Assembly (NCBI GenBank): GCA_019240655.1
Contig: JAFAXX010000173.1
Coordinates: 1 to 35,093 of the forward strand
DNA: 35,093 bases
Origin: Solirubrobacterales bacterium
Lineage (GTDB): Bacteria > Actinomycetota > Thermoleophilia > Solirubrobacterales > Solirubrobacteraceae
Reading direction: 5' to 3'
In this document: piece by piece, positions 16,855-25,501 of the stretch
Layout of the letters: each line of letters opens with the position of its first letter
How positions within the stretch are numbered: the stretch's first letter is position 1
Position numbers and translations under genes: made by a program
Notes under the pieces: generated by a model
The model's database searches: none
What the model was told of the DNA's origin: nothing
The model's input: only the letters and a program-made list of their open reading frames with translations

Positions 16855-17523
16855 TTACGCGACCGAATGCTGTTCGCGGGCGCCGGAGGACTCGGCACCC
16901 TGCCGCGCCGCTTCAGCCTGGATCAGCTGGCGGTTCACGTGGTCCCAGTCGAGGTTGCGGAAGAACGCCTCGACGTAGTGCTTGCGCCCGTCCGGGGTGG
17001 CACCGTAGTCGCGAGCATAGGCGTGTTCGTACACGTCGAGCGCGAGCACCGGGACCATGTTGTAGACCGCCCACAGGTTCTGGGTGTCCATGATGTAGTT
17101 GAAGATCGACCCGTCGTTGAGGTCGTAGCCGACCATCACCCAGCCGCGCGCGGCCGACGCTGCCTTGCGCACCGCCTGATGCCACATCTTCAGGCCACCG
17201 GGGTACTCCTGGTCGACCTTCTCGGCGAAGCGGCCGGTGGGGTCGCCGCCCTGGCCGCCGAGGTGACCGAAGTACAGATCATGGTTCTTGAAGCCGAGCA
17301 GCGCGAACGTGTAGTCGACCGACACCGCGCGTAGCTGCGAATACACCTGGTTGCCCTCGATCTCGGAGTAGTCGAAGTCCGTGAGTAGCTTTCGGCACTC
17401 GTTGGTCTTCCTTACGTAGCCCTCGTAGAGCTTGTAGTGGTCCTCCATCGTCTGTCTCGAGATGCCGTCGAGCTCCTTCTCGAACGCTGGGAACTTCCGG
17501 GCCTTGATCTCGTCCCAGGGCAT
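16855..17523 (-). CDS. Fe/Mn-type superoxide dismutase
   Basis: 222 residues from ATG 17523, chosen because AAGGAGG lies five bases upstream; an earlier ATG nine codons back has no such site. The four metal ligands of the family are present: His29 (MEDHYKLYEGYV), His81 (GFKNHDLYFGHLGG), Asp163 and His167 (LDVYEHAYARDYG). The glycine-rich GHLGGQGGDPTG segment is normal for the actinobacterial branch. The enzyme converts superoxide to oxygen and hydrogen peroxide in the cytoplasm. Fe versus Mn use cannot be decided by eye. It is followed upstream on the same strand by a hemerythrin-like gene, giving a small oxidative-stress group. Confidence 0.93.
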   Translation of the reverse strand: MPWDEIKARKFPAFEKELDGISRQTMEDHYKLYEGYVRKTNECRKLLTDFDYSEIEGNQVYSQLRAVSVDYTFALLGFKNHDLYFGHLGGQGGDPTGRFAEKVDQEYPGGLKMWHQAVRKAASAARGWVMVGYDLNDGSIFNYIMDTQNLWAVYNMVPVLALDVYEHAYARDYGATPDGRKHYVEAFFRNLDWDHVNRQLIQAEAARQGAESSGAREQHSVA

Positions 17524-17631
17524 ATCAGCCTCCTTCTCGTCGGTATCCATCGTGGCCTCTACCCGCCGAGCGAGCCGCTCACGCTCTGCCGTCCCTCGCC
17601 GATCTCCGAGCTGCGAGAAGTCGCGTGCGGC

Positions 17632-18084
17632 TCAGGGCTCGCCGAGCCCGCCGGTCGCCACGCTCAGCTTCTCCGCGAGGTCAGCCAGGGCCGACTCATC
17701 CAGCATCTGCTCGAGATACGGAAAGAACTCCCGTTCCTCGAGCTGGACATGCGAGCGCAGCCGCTCGCCGACGGTGTGCAGATCCGTGCTCTTCGCCCCC
17801 GTCCCACCGGTGTTCCGTAGCCGCTCGAGGTCCTCGCGGAGTGCGGCGTGGTCGGCCCGGATGCGGGCGGCCATCTGCTCACCGGGCCCGTCGCCCGCCA
17901 CCAGGGGAAGCAACACCGACTCCTCGAGCGCGAAATGGGCAAGTTCGTGCCCGGAGAGGAACGCGACGAACGCTTCCGTGGCCGGCGCGGCGTCTTCCTC
18001 GGTCGCCCGCGACAAGCGTTGCGCGACCACCAGCGCGTGGTGATGATCTCGTGACAGCGGCGCGAGCGCCGAGCTTCGCTTCAT
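17632..18084 (-). CDS. Hemerythrin-like (HHE) cation-binding protein
   Basis: 150 residues forming one four-helix HHE domain that binds a diiron centre. Candidate ligands are spaced as expected: His14-16 in SRDHHHAL, His46/His50 with Glu54/55 in SGHELAHFALEE, His79 in ADHAALREDL, and His112 with Glu116/117 in RSHVQLEEREFFPYL. Such proteins sense or buffer oxygen, nitric oxide or iron. It lies 108 bp upstream of the SOD gene on the same strand and 100 bp downstream of the ABC permease. The specific role is unknown. Confidence 0.88.
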   Translation of the reverse strand: MKRSSALAPLSRDHHHALVVAQRLSRATEEDAAPATEAFVAFLSGHELAHFALEESVLLPLVAGDGPGEQMAARIRADHAALREDLERLRNTGGTGAKSTDLHTVGERLRSHVQLEEREFFPYLEQMLDESALADLAEKLSVATGGLGEP

Positions 18085-18183
18085 CTCGACTTGGAGACTA
18101 ACGGGCGCTCATCCAGGCGATCGCGCTCGCCGGTGGCCCGCACGTCGCGCGCTGCGGGAAGCGTGCCCGGTCAAGGCCGATGC

Positions 18184-18909
18184 TCAGCCTTTCGCCCCGA
18201 CGATCAGCCGCTCACGGTCGAACAGGGCCGAGACGATCCGCCAGCCGAGCCGGTTGGCGAGCAAAAGTGCGGCCCCGAGAGCCAGGGCGAGGCCGAGCGT
18301 GGGGTGGATGACGTCGAGGGATATGAGCGTGGTCAGGGCGATTGTCGGGAGGCTGGCCAGGATGCTCAGCTGCTGCGCGACGCGGAGGTCGCTCGCGCGC
18401 GTCGAAATCGCAATGCCGACCCAGATCGACCACGCCGCGAGCAGCGGGGTGAAGATGATCTGAGCCAGGATGTCCGGACCTCGGATGAGCGCCGACGCCA
18501 CGCCTCGATGGGCGAACAGCGCGACCAGCCCGATGAAGACGCCGAACACGACGTAGGCGACGCCGACCGCAGGCACGAGCACGGCGAGTGCCTTCCCGAG
18601 AAGTAGCTCTTCGCGTCGAATGGGAGTGCTCAGCACCGGCTCGAGCGTGCCCTGCTGGCGCTCGCCCACGACTGCGTACGCGGCAAGTGCCGCGGGGATG
18701 AGCGCCGGGATCCCCAGCATGTACAGCAGCTCGTGGCGGTGGCTGAGCACGGTCGACGAGGACGAGGACTGGGCGAACACGGCCACCAGCGGCTGGAGCA
18801 CGAACACCAGCGGGACGATCCCCATCGCGCCGACTATCGAGGCGTTGCGCCGGTAAGAGCGCAGCTCCTTGCGGATGATGGCGCGGACCCGCCGTCGGCT
18901 CAGGTTCAT
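18184..18909 (-). CDS. ABC-2 type transporter permease
   Basis: 241 residues with six likely membrane segments, among them GAMGIVPLVFVLQPLVAVF, LIPAALAAYAVVG, ALAVLVPAVGVAYVVFGVFIG and ILASLPTIALTTLISL. The cytoplasmic stretch VGERQQGTLEPVLSTPIRREELLLGKAL is the conserved ABC-2 loop also seen in NatB-like and CcmB-like exporters. It overlaps the ATPase gene by 4 bp (18906-18909), so the two are translationally coupled and form one exporter. The substrate is unknown. Confidence 0.9.
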   Translation of the reverse strand: MNLSRRRVRAIIRKELRSYRRNASIVGAMGIVPLVFVLQPLVAVFAQSSSSSTVLSHRHELLYMLGIPALIPAALAAYAVVGERQQGTLEPVLSTPIRREELLLGKALAVLVPAVGVAYVVFGVFIGLVALFAHRGVASALIRGPDILAQIIFTPLLAAWSIWVGIAISTRASDLRVAQQLSILASLPTIALTTLISLDVIHPTLGLALALGAALLLANRLGWRIVSALFDRERLIVGAKG

Positions 18910-19877
18910 CGCCGGCCCATCTCCCGGTCCTCGTCGATCAGTTCGAGGTACACGTCCTCGAGCGAGTGGCGGGACTCGCCGATCGACAGCACGTCGGCAT
19001 CCGCACCGACGAGCGCGCGTGCGATGGCCGGGGCGGCGACCTCGGCGTCTGAGACGGCGACAACGTAGGCGCCGCCGTCATCGCGGCGCCAGCCGTCCAC
19101 CCCCGGTAGACCTCCGAACACGCTGCCTGGCTCGGCGAGCGGCGCTACGGTCCTGACCGTGAGCGCCTTGGCGAACAGGGCGTCGCGGAGCTCGGCGGGG
19201 CGACCGATGGTCCGCAGGCTGGTGTTCAGGATGGCGACGCGGTCACAGAGGCGCTCAGCCTCCTCGAGCCGGTGCGTGGTCAGGAAGATCGTCACGCCGC
19301 GGCGCCCGAGCCCGGCGATCAGCTCGTGGACGTCGCGGCTGGCCACGGGGTCCAGTCCAGCGGTCGGCTCGTCGAGGAACAGGATCTCCGGGTCGCCGAG
19401 CAGCGCTCGCGCGAGGGCGACGCGCTGGCGCAGCCCCTTGGACAGCGCCCCGCAGGGATCGCGCGCCCGCTCGCCCAGGTTGACGGCCCGCAGCGCACTC
19501 TCGATTCTGGCCTTCGGGTCCGTCACCTCATACAGCTCGGCGAAACATTCGAGGTTCTCAAGCACGCTCAGGCGCTCATAGACCCCCGGGGTCTCCGGCA
19601 TGATTGCGATGCGCCGACGGATCTCGATTCCGTTCTCCGGAGTGAGCGGGATGCCGGCCACCGTTGCCGACCCGGAGGTCGGTGTGATCAGCGTGCCGAG
19701 CGTCCGCACCGTCGTCGTCTTACCGGCGCCGTTGGGACCGAGGAACCCGAACACCTCGCCGTAGGGAATCTCGAACGAGACGCCCTCGAACGCCACGCGC
19801 TCTCCGAAGTGCTTGCCAAGACCGTCGGCGGACAGCGCCGGGCCGTCGGTGGCCCCGTTGCGCAACGCCGGCTTCAT
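18906..19877 (-). CDS. ABC transporter ATP-binding protein (NatA-like)
   Basis: 323 residues from ATG 19877, chosen because the reading upstream has no ABC homology. Walker A is GPNGAGKT (47-54), the signature is ALSKGLRQRVALARAL, Walker B is ILFLDEPTAGLDP, and the H-loop is LTTHRLEEAE. The C-terminal extension (about 225-323) ends LEDVYLELI, typical of exporter ATPases paired with ABC-2 permeases. It forms a complex with the permease encoded 4 bp into its end. A thioredoxin gene precedes it on the same strand by 79 bp. Confidence 0.92.
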   Translation of the reverse strand: MKPALRNGATDGPALSADGLGKHFGERVAFEGVSFEIPYGEVFGFLGPNGAGKTTTVRTLGTLITPTSGSATVAGIPLTPENGIEIRRRIAIMPETPGVYERLSVLENLECFAELYEVTDPKARIESALRAVNLGERARDPCGALSKGLRQRVALARALLGDPEILFLDEPTAGLDPVASRDVHELIAGLGRRGVTIFLTTHRLEEAERLCDRVAILNTSLRTIGRPAELRDALFAKALTVRTVAPLAEPGSVFGGLPGVDGWRRDDGGAYVVAVSDAEVAAPAIARALVGADADVLSIGESRHSLEDVYLELIDEDREMGRR

Positions 19878-19956
19878 GAAGCGTTCACTGCGGATCCAGC
19901 GGGCCGGGCAGCCGCCTGAGCGGGGACGGCGCGTGTCGCCGGCCGCGAGCCCGAGG

Positions 19957-20403
19957 TCAACCGGCACCCTCCGACAGATGTGGCTCGAGCCACGCCGCCA
20001 GTTGCTGCTCGGGCAGCGCACCGACACGGCGATCGACTTCGGCGCCGTCGCGCATCAACACGATCAAGGGGATGCCCTGAACCCGGAAGCGCTGGGCGAG
20101 CGACGGCTCCGCGTCGGTGTTGACCTTGATCACCTTTACACGGCCGGCGCGCGTGCGCGCGATCCGCTCGAGCACCGGCGAGACCATCCGGCACGGCCCG
20201 CACCACGGCGCCCAGAAGTCGACCAGCACCGGGACCGAAGCGTGCGCCTCTGCCGCGAAGCTCTGCCCGTCGGCGTCGACGAGCCAGGCCAGCTTCTGGT
20301 GGCATGACGCGCACTGTGGGACGCCGCGGCCAACCGCGCGCACGCGATTCGCGGTTCCGCAGTTGGCACAGCGCACGATCGTGGCGTCAGGCACCGATGT
20401 CAC
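19957..20403 (-). CDS. Thioredoxin with N-terminal zinc finger (thioredoxin 2-like)
   Basis: 148 residues if GTG 20403 is the start; GTG 20394 is equally possible, and no clear Shine-Dalgarno helps. Residues 13-16 (CANC) and 31-34 (CASC) form a four-cysteine zinc site, as in TrxC. The thioredoxin fold follows with active site WCGPC (67-71) inside LVDFWAPWCGPCRMVSP, and the cis-Pro in GIPLIVLMRDG. It reduces protein disulfides in the cytoplasm; TrxC types are often induced by oxidative stress. The reading can be extended upstream through Arg/Pro-rich codons, which I regard as non-coding. Confidence 0.9.
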   Translation of the reverse strand: MTSVPDATIVRCANCGTANRVRAVGRGVPQCASCHQKLAWLVDADGQSFAAEAHASVPVLVDFWAPWCGPCRMVSPVLERIARTRAGRVKVIKVNTDAEPSLAQRFRVQGIPLIVLMRDGAEVDRRVGALPEQQLAAWLEPHLSEGAG

Positions 20404-20531
20404 ACCGCTGCGATCGGCACACACGATCGCACGGTACACAACCACGAGGTCGTCGGCGTCGATGGGCGGCGCGCACCCGGCGCGGCGCCGCGCCGTCCGA
20501 GCGCGGGATGAGTCCCGAAGCGATCCCGCGG

Positions 20532-20597
20532 TCCTTCGACACATCCCGTGTCGGCCTTCGATTCATCCCGCGTGGTCCTTCGATACATCCCGCGGCG
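20532..20597. repeat. Three tandem 22-bp repeats upstream of the catabolic operon
   Basis: TTCGACACATCCCG, TTCGATTCATCCCG and TTCGATACATCCCG start at 20535, 20557 and 20579, exactly 22 bp apart. The core is TTCGA-x-x-CATCCCG followed by a GT/GC-rich linker. An inverted partial copy (GCGGGATGAGTCCCG) lies just upstream near 20506. The array ends about 118 bp before the aldehyde dehydrogenase start. A two-helical-turn period on one face of the DNA suggests stacked regulator sites. Confidence 0.7.
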
Positions 20598-20714
20598 CCC
20601 CGAAACGGCCCCGCTCCGTGGCAACTCGAGCCCGGCGGCGACCTCAGGCCGGTCTCCTGCAGAGTGCGTTGCAAAAGCGTACCCTGGGATGGAGAGCCCT
20701 GAGAAAGGAGCGAG

Positions 20715-22160
20715 ATGGTGCAGATGCTGATCGCCGGCGAGCGCGAGGCAGCGCGCTCCGGCGAAGAGATCGAAGTCCTCAATCCAGCCACGGAGGAGAT
20801 CCTCGAGTCGGTTCCGAGCGCCGGCGCCGATGATGTGGATCGCGCCGTACGGGCGGCGGAGCGAGCGTTCAAGGAGTGGCGCGACACCGACGCCGAGCAG
20901 CGTGCTGCGAAGCTCCGCGCTTTTGCCGAACTGGTCAAGGCGAATCTCAAGGAGCTTGGCGAGACGTTGACGCAGGAGCAGGGCAAGCCCACGATGGAAG
21001 CGGCCGGCGAGGTCCAGCACTTCGTCCACGGCCTCGAGTACTACGCCGACCTTGCCACGAAGGTGCGCGGCGTCTATCAGCCGCTTCCCTCGACCCTGGG
21101 TCGCAGCTACGGAATGGTCGTCCGCCGGCCGGTCGGCGTGTGCGCCGGGATCGTCCCGTCGAATTTCCCGCTGACCCTCACCGGTACGAAGCTCGGGCCC
21201 GCGCTTGCCGCCGGCAACACGATCGTCTTGAAGCCCTCCGAGGCCACGCCCCTGACGATGCTGCGCCTGGCCGAGTTGCTGATCGAGGCCGAGATACCGC
21301 CGGGGGTGGTCAACGTGGTCACCGGCGGGGCCGAGACGGGCGAGGCGCTCGTCAAGCACCCGTTGGTCAGGCGCATCGCCTTCACCGGCTCGACCGCCAC
21401 CGGGAGGAAGATCATGGAGCTCGCGGCCCCCGAGATGAAGCGGGTGACGCTCGAGCTCGGCGGCTCTGACCCGGTGATCGTGTGCCCCGACGCCGATCTG
21501 ACCGGGGCGGTCAAGACCGCGCTCATCGCGCGGTTCTGGAATGCCGGGCAGGGCTGCCTCGCCGGCAAACGGCTGTTCGTGTTCGACGTGGTGTACGACG
21601 AATTCATGGACGGGCTCCTGAAGGGCGTCGAGCGCTACCAGCCGGGCCCGGGATGGGACAAGCCCGAGAAGCCGAAGCTGAGGATTGGGCCGCTGACCAC
21701 CGACCGGCAGCGGCAGCTCGTGATGGATCAGTTACAGGACGCGCTTGATGGTGGCGGCGAGCTGCTGTACGGGGGTGACCGGCCAGAGCAGCCTGATAAG
21801 GGCTTCTTCCTTATGCCCACCGTGGTCCAGAATCCGCCGCCCGACTCGCGCGTGGCCACAGAGGAGGTGTTCGGGCCGGTTCTTCCGGTGTGGAGGGTCA
21901 GCTCACTGGACGAAGCGATCGAGCGGGCCAACGACACGCAGTACGGGCTCGGGTCGTCGGTCTGGACGCACGACGTACGGATCATCAACCGCGTCTCCCA
22001 GGAGCTCGACGCGGGCATGACATGGGTCAACCAGAACCACTTCGGCTACGACGAGCTGCCGTTCGGGGGAGTCAAGCAGAGCGGCTACGGCAAGGAGCAC
22101 GGCATCGAGGCGATGGACTACTACTTCGAGGACAAGTCCGTGGTCGTCGGCGGTCTCTAG
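20715..22160 (+). CDS. NAD(P)-dependent aldehyde dehydrogenase (succinate-semialdehyde-DH-like)
   Basis: 481 residues. It oxidises an aldehyde to its acid. The oxyanion Asn150 (PSNFPL), the general-base Glu247 (VTLELGGSDP) and the nucleophile Cys281 (FWNAGQGCLAG) are all present, with the NAD-binding FTGSTATG. The end LPFGGVKQSGYGKEHG is standard for the superfamily. AGGAGC six bases before ATG 20715 supports the start. It leads a three-gene unit with the enoyl-CoA hydratase (12-bp gap) and the FAD reductase (7-bp gap), downstream of three 22-bp repeats. A close paralogue is encoded at 29246. In this setting a ring-opened semialdehyde or its CoA ester is a reasonable substrate, by analogy with BoxD and PaaZ. 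Confidence 0.92.
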   Translation: MVQMLIAGEREAARSGEEIEVLNPATEEILESVPSAGADDVDRAVRAAERAFKEWRDTDAEQRAAKLRAFAELVKANLKELGETLTQEQGKPTMEAAGEVQHFVHGLEYYADLATKVRGVYQPLPSTLGRSYGMVVRRPVGVCAGIVPSNFPLTLTGTKLGPALAAGNTIVLKPSEATPLTMLRLAELLIEAEIPPGVVNVVTGGAETGEALVKHPLVRRIAFTGSTATGRKIMELAAPEMKRVTLELGGSDPVIVCPDADLTGAVKTALIARFWNAGQGCLAGKRLFVFDVVYDEFMDGLLKGVERYQPGPGWDKPEKPKLRIGPLTTDRQRQLVMDQLQDALDGGGELLYGGDRPEQPDKGFFLMPTVVQNPPPDSRVATEEVFGPVLPVWRVSSLDEAIERANDTQYGLGSSVWTHDVRIINRVSQELDAGMTWVNQNHFGYDELPFGGVKQSGYGKEHGIEAMDYYFEDKSVVVGGL

Positions 22161-22172
22161 AGAGGAGCAGCG

Positions 22173-22943
22173 ATGGTCAGCTATCACTCCGCGGACGGGA
22201 TCGGCTTCATCACGCTCGACAACCCGCCGGCGAACTCGTACGACCGGTCGTTCATGCAGGAGTTGGGCACCGCGATCGTCGACGCCGCGGATGACGAGGG
22301 CGGGAAGGTCGTCGTGCTGCGCTCTTCGAGCCCGAAGTTCTTCTCCGCCGGCGCAGACGTGAAGACGTTCGCCAAGCAGGAAGCCGAGGACAGCGCGGCG
22401 ATGATCGAGGTCGCCCACCAATCGCTCGGGCGGATCGCGTCGATCCCGAAGGTCTTCATCGCGCTGCTGCAGGGACACGCGCTCGGCGGCGGCCTCGAGA
22501 TGGCCCTCGCCTGCGACCTGCGGTTCGGCGCCCGCGGGTCCTACAAGCTGGGCACCCCGGAGGTCACGCTCGGGCTGCTTCCCGGCAACGGCGGCACGCA
22601 GCGGCTCCCACGCTTGATCGGGCTGAGCCGGGCGCTCGACCTGATGATCACCGGTCGCCGAATCTCACCTGGGCAGGCGCACGCGCTCGGGATCCTCGAT
22701 CGCTTGTTTCCCGCGGCGGAGGCGGAGGCGATGACGCTCGAGTATGCCCGCCGGCTCGCCAGCGGAGCGGTGGAGGCCATCGGCGCGATCAAGCAGGCCG
22801 CTGTGAGCGGGATCGAGCTCCCGCTCGAGGACGGGCTGGCGCGGGAGCGGGAGCTCGTTGGCGGGCTCTTCCGCTCGCGCGACGCGCGGGAGGGACTGAC
22901 TGCGTTCATGGAGAAGCGCGAGCCGGTCTTCGGACAGGCTTAG
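22173..22943 (+). CDS. Enoyl-CoA hydratase/isomerase family protein
   Basis: 256 residues, the normal crotonase length. The oxyanion-hole segments are SAGADVKTF (about 61-69) and GHALGGGLEMALACDLRFG (about 100-118). The active-site loop PEVTLGLLPGNGGTQRLPRLIG keeps a Glu in the usual hydratase position. It adds water to, or isomerises, an enoyl-CoA, or opens a ring by hydrolysis; which one cannot be told by eye. GAGAGGAGC precedes the ATG by a few bases. It sits between the aldehyde dehydrogenase and the FAD reductase in one transcription unit. Confidence 0.92.
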   Translation: MVSYHSADGIGFITLDNPPANSYDRSFMQELGTAIVDAADDEGGKVVVLRSSSPKFFSAGADVKTFAKQEAEDSAAMIEVAHQSLGRIASIPKVFIALLQGHALGGGLEMALACDLRFGARGSYKLGTPEVTLGLLPGNGGTQRLPRLIGLSRALDLMITGRRISPGQAHALGILDRLFPAAEAEAMTLEYARRLASGAVEAIGAIKQAAVSGIELPLEDGLARERELVGGLFRSRDAREGLTAFMEKREPVFGQA

Positions 22944-22950
22944 TCTCGCG

Positions 22951-24180
22951 ATGGCCGAGCGAGAAGTCGACTTCCTGATCATCGGCGGCGGTCACGCCGG
23001 ATACTCGTGTGCTCGAGCCCTCCGCGACGGGGGCGCCCAGGGCTCGATCCTGCTTGTCTCCCGTGAGCCGGATCCACCCTACGACCGGACGGCGTGCTCG
23101 AAGGGCTACCTCGGCGGGAGCACGTCACGGGATGCGGTGATGCTCCGCTCGCCCGAATGGTGGGAGGAGCAGAACATCCGGCTACTGACGCGAACGAGCG
23201 TGCTCAAGCTGGCCACGGATGAGCGGCGTGCGGCGCTCTCGAACAAGGACACCGTGAGCTTCGGCTCCGCCCTGGTCGCCACGGGGGCGATGGTCAGACG
23301 CCTGCGCGTCGACGGCGGACAGCTCAACGGGATTCACTACCTGCGCGCGCTCGGCAACGCCGACGCGATACGTCGGGACGTCGAGCCGGCAGAGGACATT
23401 GTGCTGATTGGCGGCTCGTACATCGGGACGGAGGTCGCGGCCACGCTTACGGCCCGCGGTAAACGGTGCACGATCGTCATGCAGGAGGACGTTGTCCTCG
23501 AGCGGACGTTTGGTCGGGAGGTGGGACGAGCGATCCAAGACCTGCTCGAGGCGAGGGGGATCGCTATCCACGGCGGCGAGGAGGTCGACGCGTTCACCGG
23601 CGACGGAGACCGCGTCGGCGGCGTCCGCACCAAGCAAGGGCTCGAGCTTCCTGCGCAAGCCGTGGTAGTGGGCGCCGGCGTGATACCAGACGTGCAGCTT
23701 GCCCGCAGCGCCGGGCTCGAGCTCGGTGAGTCCGGCGGCATCAAGGTCGACGTGCGGCTCGCCACCTCCGCGCCCGGCATCTTCGCGGCCGGCGACGTCG
23801 CCGAGTTCGAATCGGAGATACACCCGGCGGGCCGGCTGCGCGTCGAGCATTGGGAGGTAGCGGCAGCGCAAGGGCGACGTGCCGCGGCGGCGATGCGCGG
23901 TGGCGAGCTTCCCGAGGAGGAGATTCCCTACTTCTTCTCCGACCTGCACGACTGGCTGTCGTACGAATACATCGGCCCCGCGAAGACGTGGGACCAAGTC
24001 GTCATGAACGGCTCGATCGACAAGAGCGATTTCAGCGCCTGGTACCTCGATCGCGGCGCGGTCGCCGCTGTCCTCGTCGCGGGGCGTCCGGAGGAGCTCG
24101 AGCGCGGGCGGCGACTATTCGGAAAGACCGTCGACCCCGGCGAATTGACGTCTCCGCGTGCGCGACCGACGGCGGCGTGA
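22951..24180 (+). CDS. FAD-dependent ferredoxin/rubredoxin reductase-like oxidoreductase
   Basis: 409 residues. The FAD-binding motif is DFLIIGGGHAGYSCARALRD, with PYDRTACSKGYL following as in BphA4/AlkT-type reductases. The NAD(P)H motif is IVLIGGSYIGTEVAATL at about 150, and the second FAD motif is GIFAAGDVAEFES at about 275. The C-terminal 85 residues (FFSDLHDWLSYEYIG onward) fit the reductase C-terminal domain of oxygenase ferredoxin reductases. It would carry electrons from NAD(P)H to a small iron protein. A rubredoxin gene lies 90 bp downstream on the other strand and the Paa-like oxygenase genes follow, while no PaaE is present, so this is the likely reductase of that oxygenase (inference). 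Confidence 0.9.
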   Translation: MAEREVDFLIIGGGHAGYSCARALRDGGAQGSILLVSREPDPPYDRTACSKGYLGGSTSRDAVMLRSPEWWEEQNIRLLTRTSVLKLATDERRAALSNKDTVSFGSALVATGAMVRRLRVDGGQLNGIHYLRALGNADAIRRDVEPAEDIVLIGGSYIGTEVAATLTARGKRCTIVMQEDVVLERTFGREVGRAIQDLLEARGIAIHGGEEVDAFTGDGDRVGGVRTKQGLELPAQAVVVGAGVIPDVQLARSAGLELGESGGIKVDVRLATSAPGIFAAGDVAEFESEIHPAGRLRVEHWEVAAAQGRRAAAAMRGGELPEEEIPYFFSDLHDWLSYEYIGPAKTWDQVVMNGSIDKSDFSAWYLDRGAVAAVLVAGRPEELERGRRLFGKTVDPGELTSPRARPTAA

Positions 24181-24189
24181 CTATGCGGC

Positions 24190-24216
24190 GCTGGCAGCAA
24201 GCCCATCGCTGCCAGC
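24190..24216. terminator. Hairpin between convergent genes, probable terminator
   Basis: GCTGGCAGC (24190-24198) and GCTGCCAGC (24208-24216) form a perfect 9-bp stem with a 9-base loop, 10 bp after the reductase stop and 54 bp before the convergent rubredoxin stop. There is no T-run, so it would be a GC-rich bidirectional terminator as is common in actinobacteria. Confidence 0.55.
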
Positions 24217-24269
24217 CGCCGACGGTGCTGCGCGAGCACGGGCGTGTAAGAGCGCGGGCCGGCGATCGT

Positions 24270-24449
24270 CTAAAGCGCGTCGTCCTGGGGGGAGAAATCG
24301 TCCTTGCTCGCCCCGCAGACCGGACACGTCCAGTCGTCGGGGATGTCGTCGAACTTGATTCCCGGCCTCACCCCGCCGTCCGCATCGCCCTCCGCGGGAT
24401 CGTAGACGTACCCGCACAGCTCGCAGATCCACAGCTGCGTCTCCGCCAC
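24270..24449 (-). CDS. Rubredoxin
   Basis: 59 residues from GTG 24449. The four iron ligands lie in [11 protein letters not shown] (Cys9, Cys12) and [12 protein letters not shown] (Cys41, Cys44), with the family's aromatic and acidic residues between ([14 protein letters not shown]). Rubredoxins carry single electrons in the cytoplasm, for example to alkane and other diiron oxygenases. This gene is divergent from paaA with a 116-bp gap, and convergent with the FAD reductase, so all three could be used together. A longer reading upstream exists, but it overlaps paaA and has no homology to rubredoxin. Confidence 0.93.
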   Translation of the reverse strand: MAETQLWICELCGYVYDPAEGDADGGVRPGIKFDDIPDDWTCPVCGASKDDFSPQDDAL

Positions 24450-24565
24450 CGAGGCGCAGCGTATCAAAGGAATACCCAAGCGTGGGGTGGCGAGATCAGA
24501 CCGGCTGAGGTATGACATAATCTTAGCGAGAGGCGAGCTAGCGTCAGATGTAGAGGAGACGGAGG
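24450..24565 (+). promoter_or_regulatory. Divergent promoter region of paaA and rubredoxin genes
   Basis: This 116-bp gap is locally AT-rich. On the plus strand CATAAT (24516-24521) is a good -10 candidate about 45 bp before the paaA start, but no -35 match is visible at the right distance. GAGGAGACGGAGG immediately before ATG 24566 is the ribosome binding site. I see no clear palindrome that would mark an operator. Confidence 0.4.
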
Positions 24566-25501
24566 ATGACCGAGGAAGAACTGCTTGAGCGGATCCGCGC
24601 GGGCAAGCTGATCGAGGGGCCCGAATATGCCACCGACAAATACATCGAGGGCCTGAAGCGCACATTGGTGGTCTCCGGTGATACTGAGCTGATCTCGGCA
24701 CCGGCATACATGCGGGCGGCTCGGAACGCGCCGAAGATCAACTCATACATCTCGGTGACCGGGATCGCGCAGGACGAACTGGGTCACGCTCACATCGCGT
24801 ATCGCCTGCTGCGCGACCTCGGAGTCGATGTGGAGACGCTGGTCTACGAGCGAGATCCCAAGGACTTCCGGCATCCGTACGCGTTCGACGTGCCCCTGGA
24901 CACGTGGGCGGAGATGGTCGTCGCGAACGGCTTCTACGATCGGGCCGGATTCTGCCTGCTGGACGACATCTACCAGAACTCGAGCTACGGCCCCTGGAAG
25001 CGAGCGCTTGTGAAGGTGGAGCGGGAGGAGAACTTCCACCTACGCCATGGCGAGCGCTGGATGGCCACGATGGCGGCCGACCCGGAGCAAAAGAAGGAGC
25101 TTCAGGCCGCGGTCGACTGGATGTTCATGATGACCCTCGAGTGGTTCGGCCTGCCCGACTCGATGAAGCGTCATGGCGAGCAGATCGCTTATGGCATGAA
25201 GGGGTCGACCAACGATCAGCTGCGACAGACGTGGATGTCGACCGCCGTCCCGCTGTGTGACCAGCACGGAATCGACGTGCCCGCGCACTACGACGAGGCA
25301 TCGGAAACGTGGCTGATAGACGCGCCGTTCCCATGCGAGTTCGACGAGGTAGAGAAGCGCTGGGACTTCGACGGCGGCGAGATCTCCTGGGATCAGGTAA
25401 TGGAGCGCTGGAAGCGACGCGGACCGGCCAACGAGGAGTTCGTGGAACAGATTCAGCGCGGTTACAAGCAGCTGTCGAGATCGCTGGAGGTGGCCGCATG
25501 A
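24566..25501 (+). CDS. paaA: PaaA-like diiron oxygenase catalytic subunit
   Basis: 311 residues, close to the usual PaaA length. It belongs to the PaaA/PaaC ferritin-like family (PF05138), which epoxidises the ring of phenylacetyl-CoA in the known system. Diiron ligand candidates fall on four helices: Glu41 (TELISAPAY), Glu71-x-x-His74 ([12 protein letters not shown]), Glu116 ([11 protein letters not shown]) and Glu155-x-x-His158 ([11 protein letters not shown]). It is the first gene of an operon in which each oxygenase gene overlaps the next by 1-4 bp. The N-terminus differs from textbook PaaA, and no phenylacetyl-CoA ligase is visible nearby, so the substrate may be another aryl- or cycloalkyl-CoA. 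Confidence 0.88.
   Translation: MTEEELLERIRAGKLIEGPEYATDKYIEGLKRTLVVSGDTELISAPAYMRAARNAPKINSYISVTGIAQDELGHAHIAYRLLRDLGVDVETLVYERDPKDFRHPYAFDVPLDTWAEMVVANGFYDRAGFCLLDDIYQNSSYGPWKRALVKVEREENFHLRHGERWMATMAADPEQKKELQAAVDWMFMMTLEWFGLPDSMKRHGEQIAYGMKGSTNDQLRQTWMSTAVPLCDQHGIDVPAHYDEASETWLIDAPFPCEFDEVEKRWDFDGGEISWDQVMERWKRRGPANEEFVEQIQRGYKQLSRSLEVAA

Noticed and set aside
20532..20597. Possible CRISPR array
   Set aside because: Repeats are directly adjacent with a 22-bp period and no unique spacers; only three units and no cas genes.
22951..24180. Calling this reductase PaaE
   Set aside because: PaaE is an FNR-type flavoprotein fused to a plant-type 2Fe-2S domain. This protein has the two-dinucleotide-domain fold of BphA4/AlkT reductases and no cysteine cluster.
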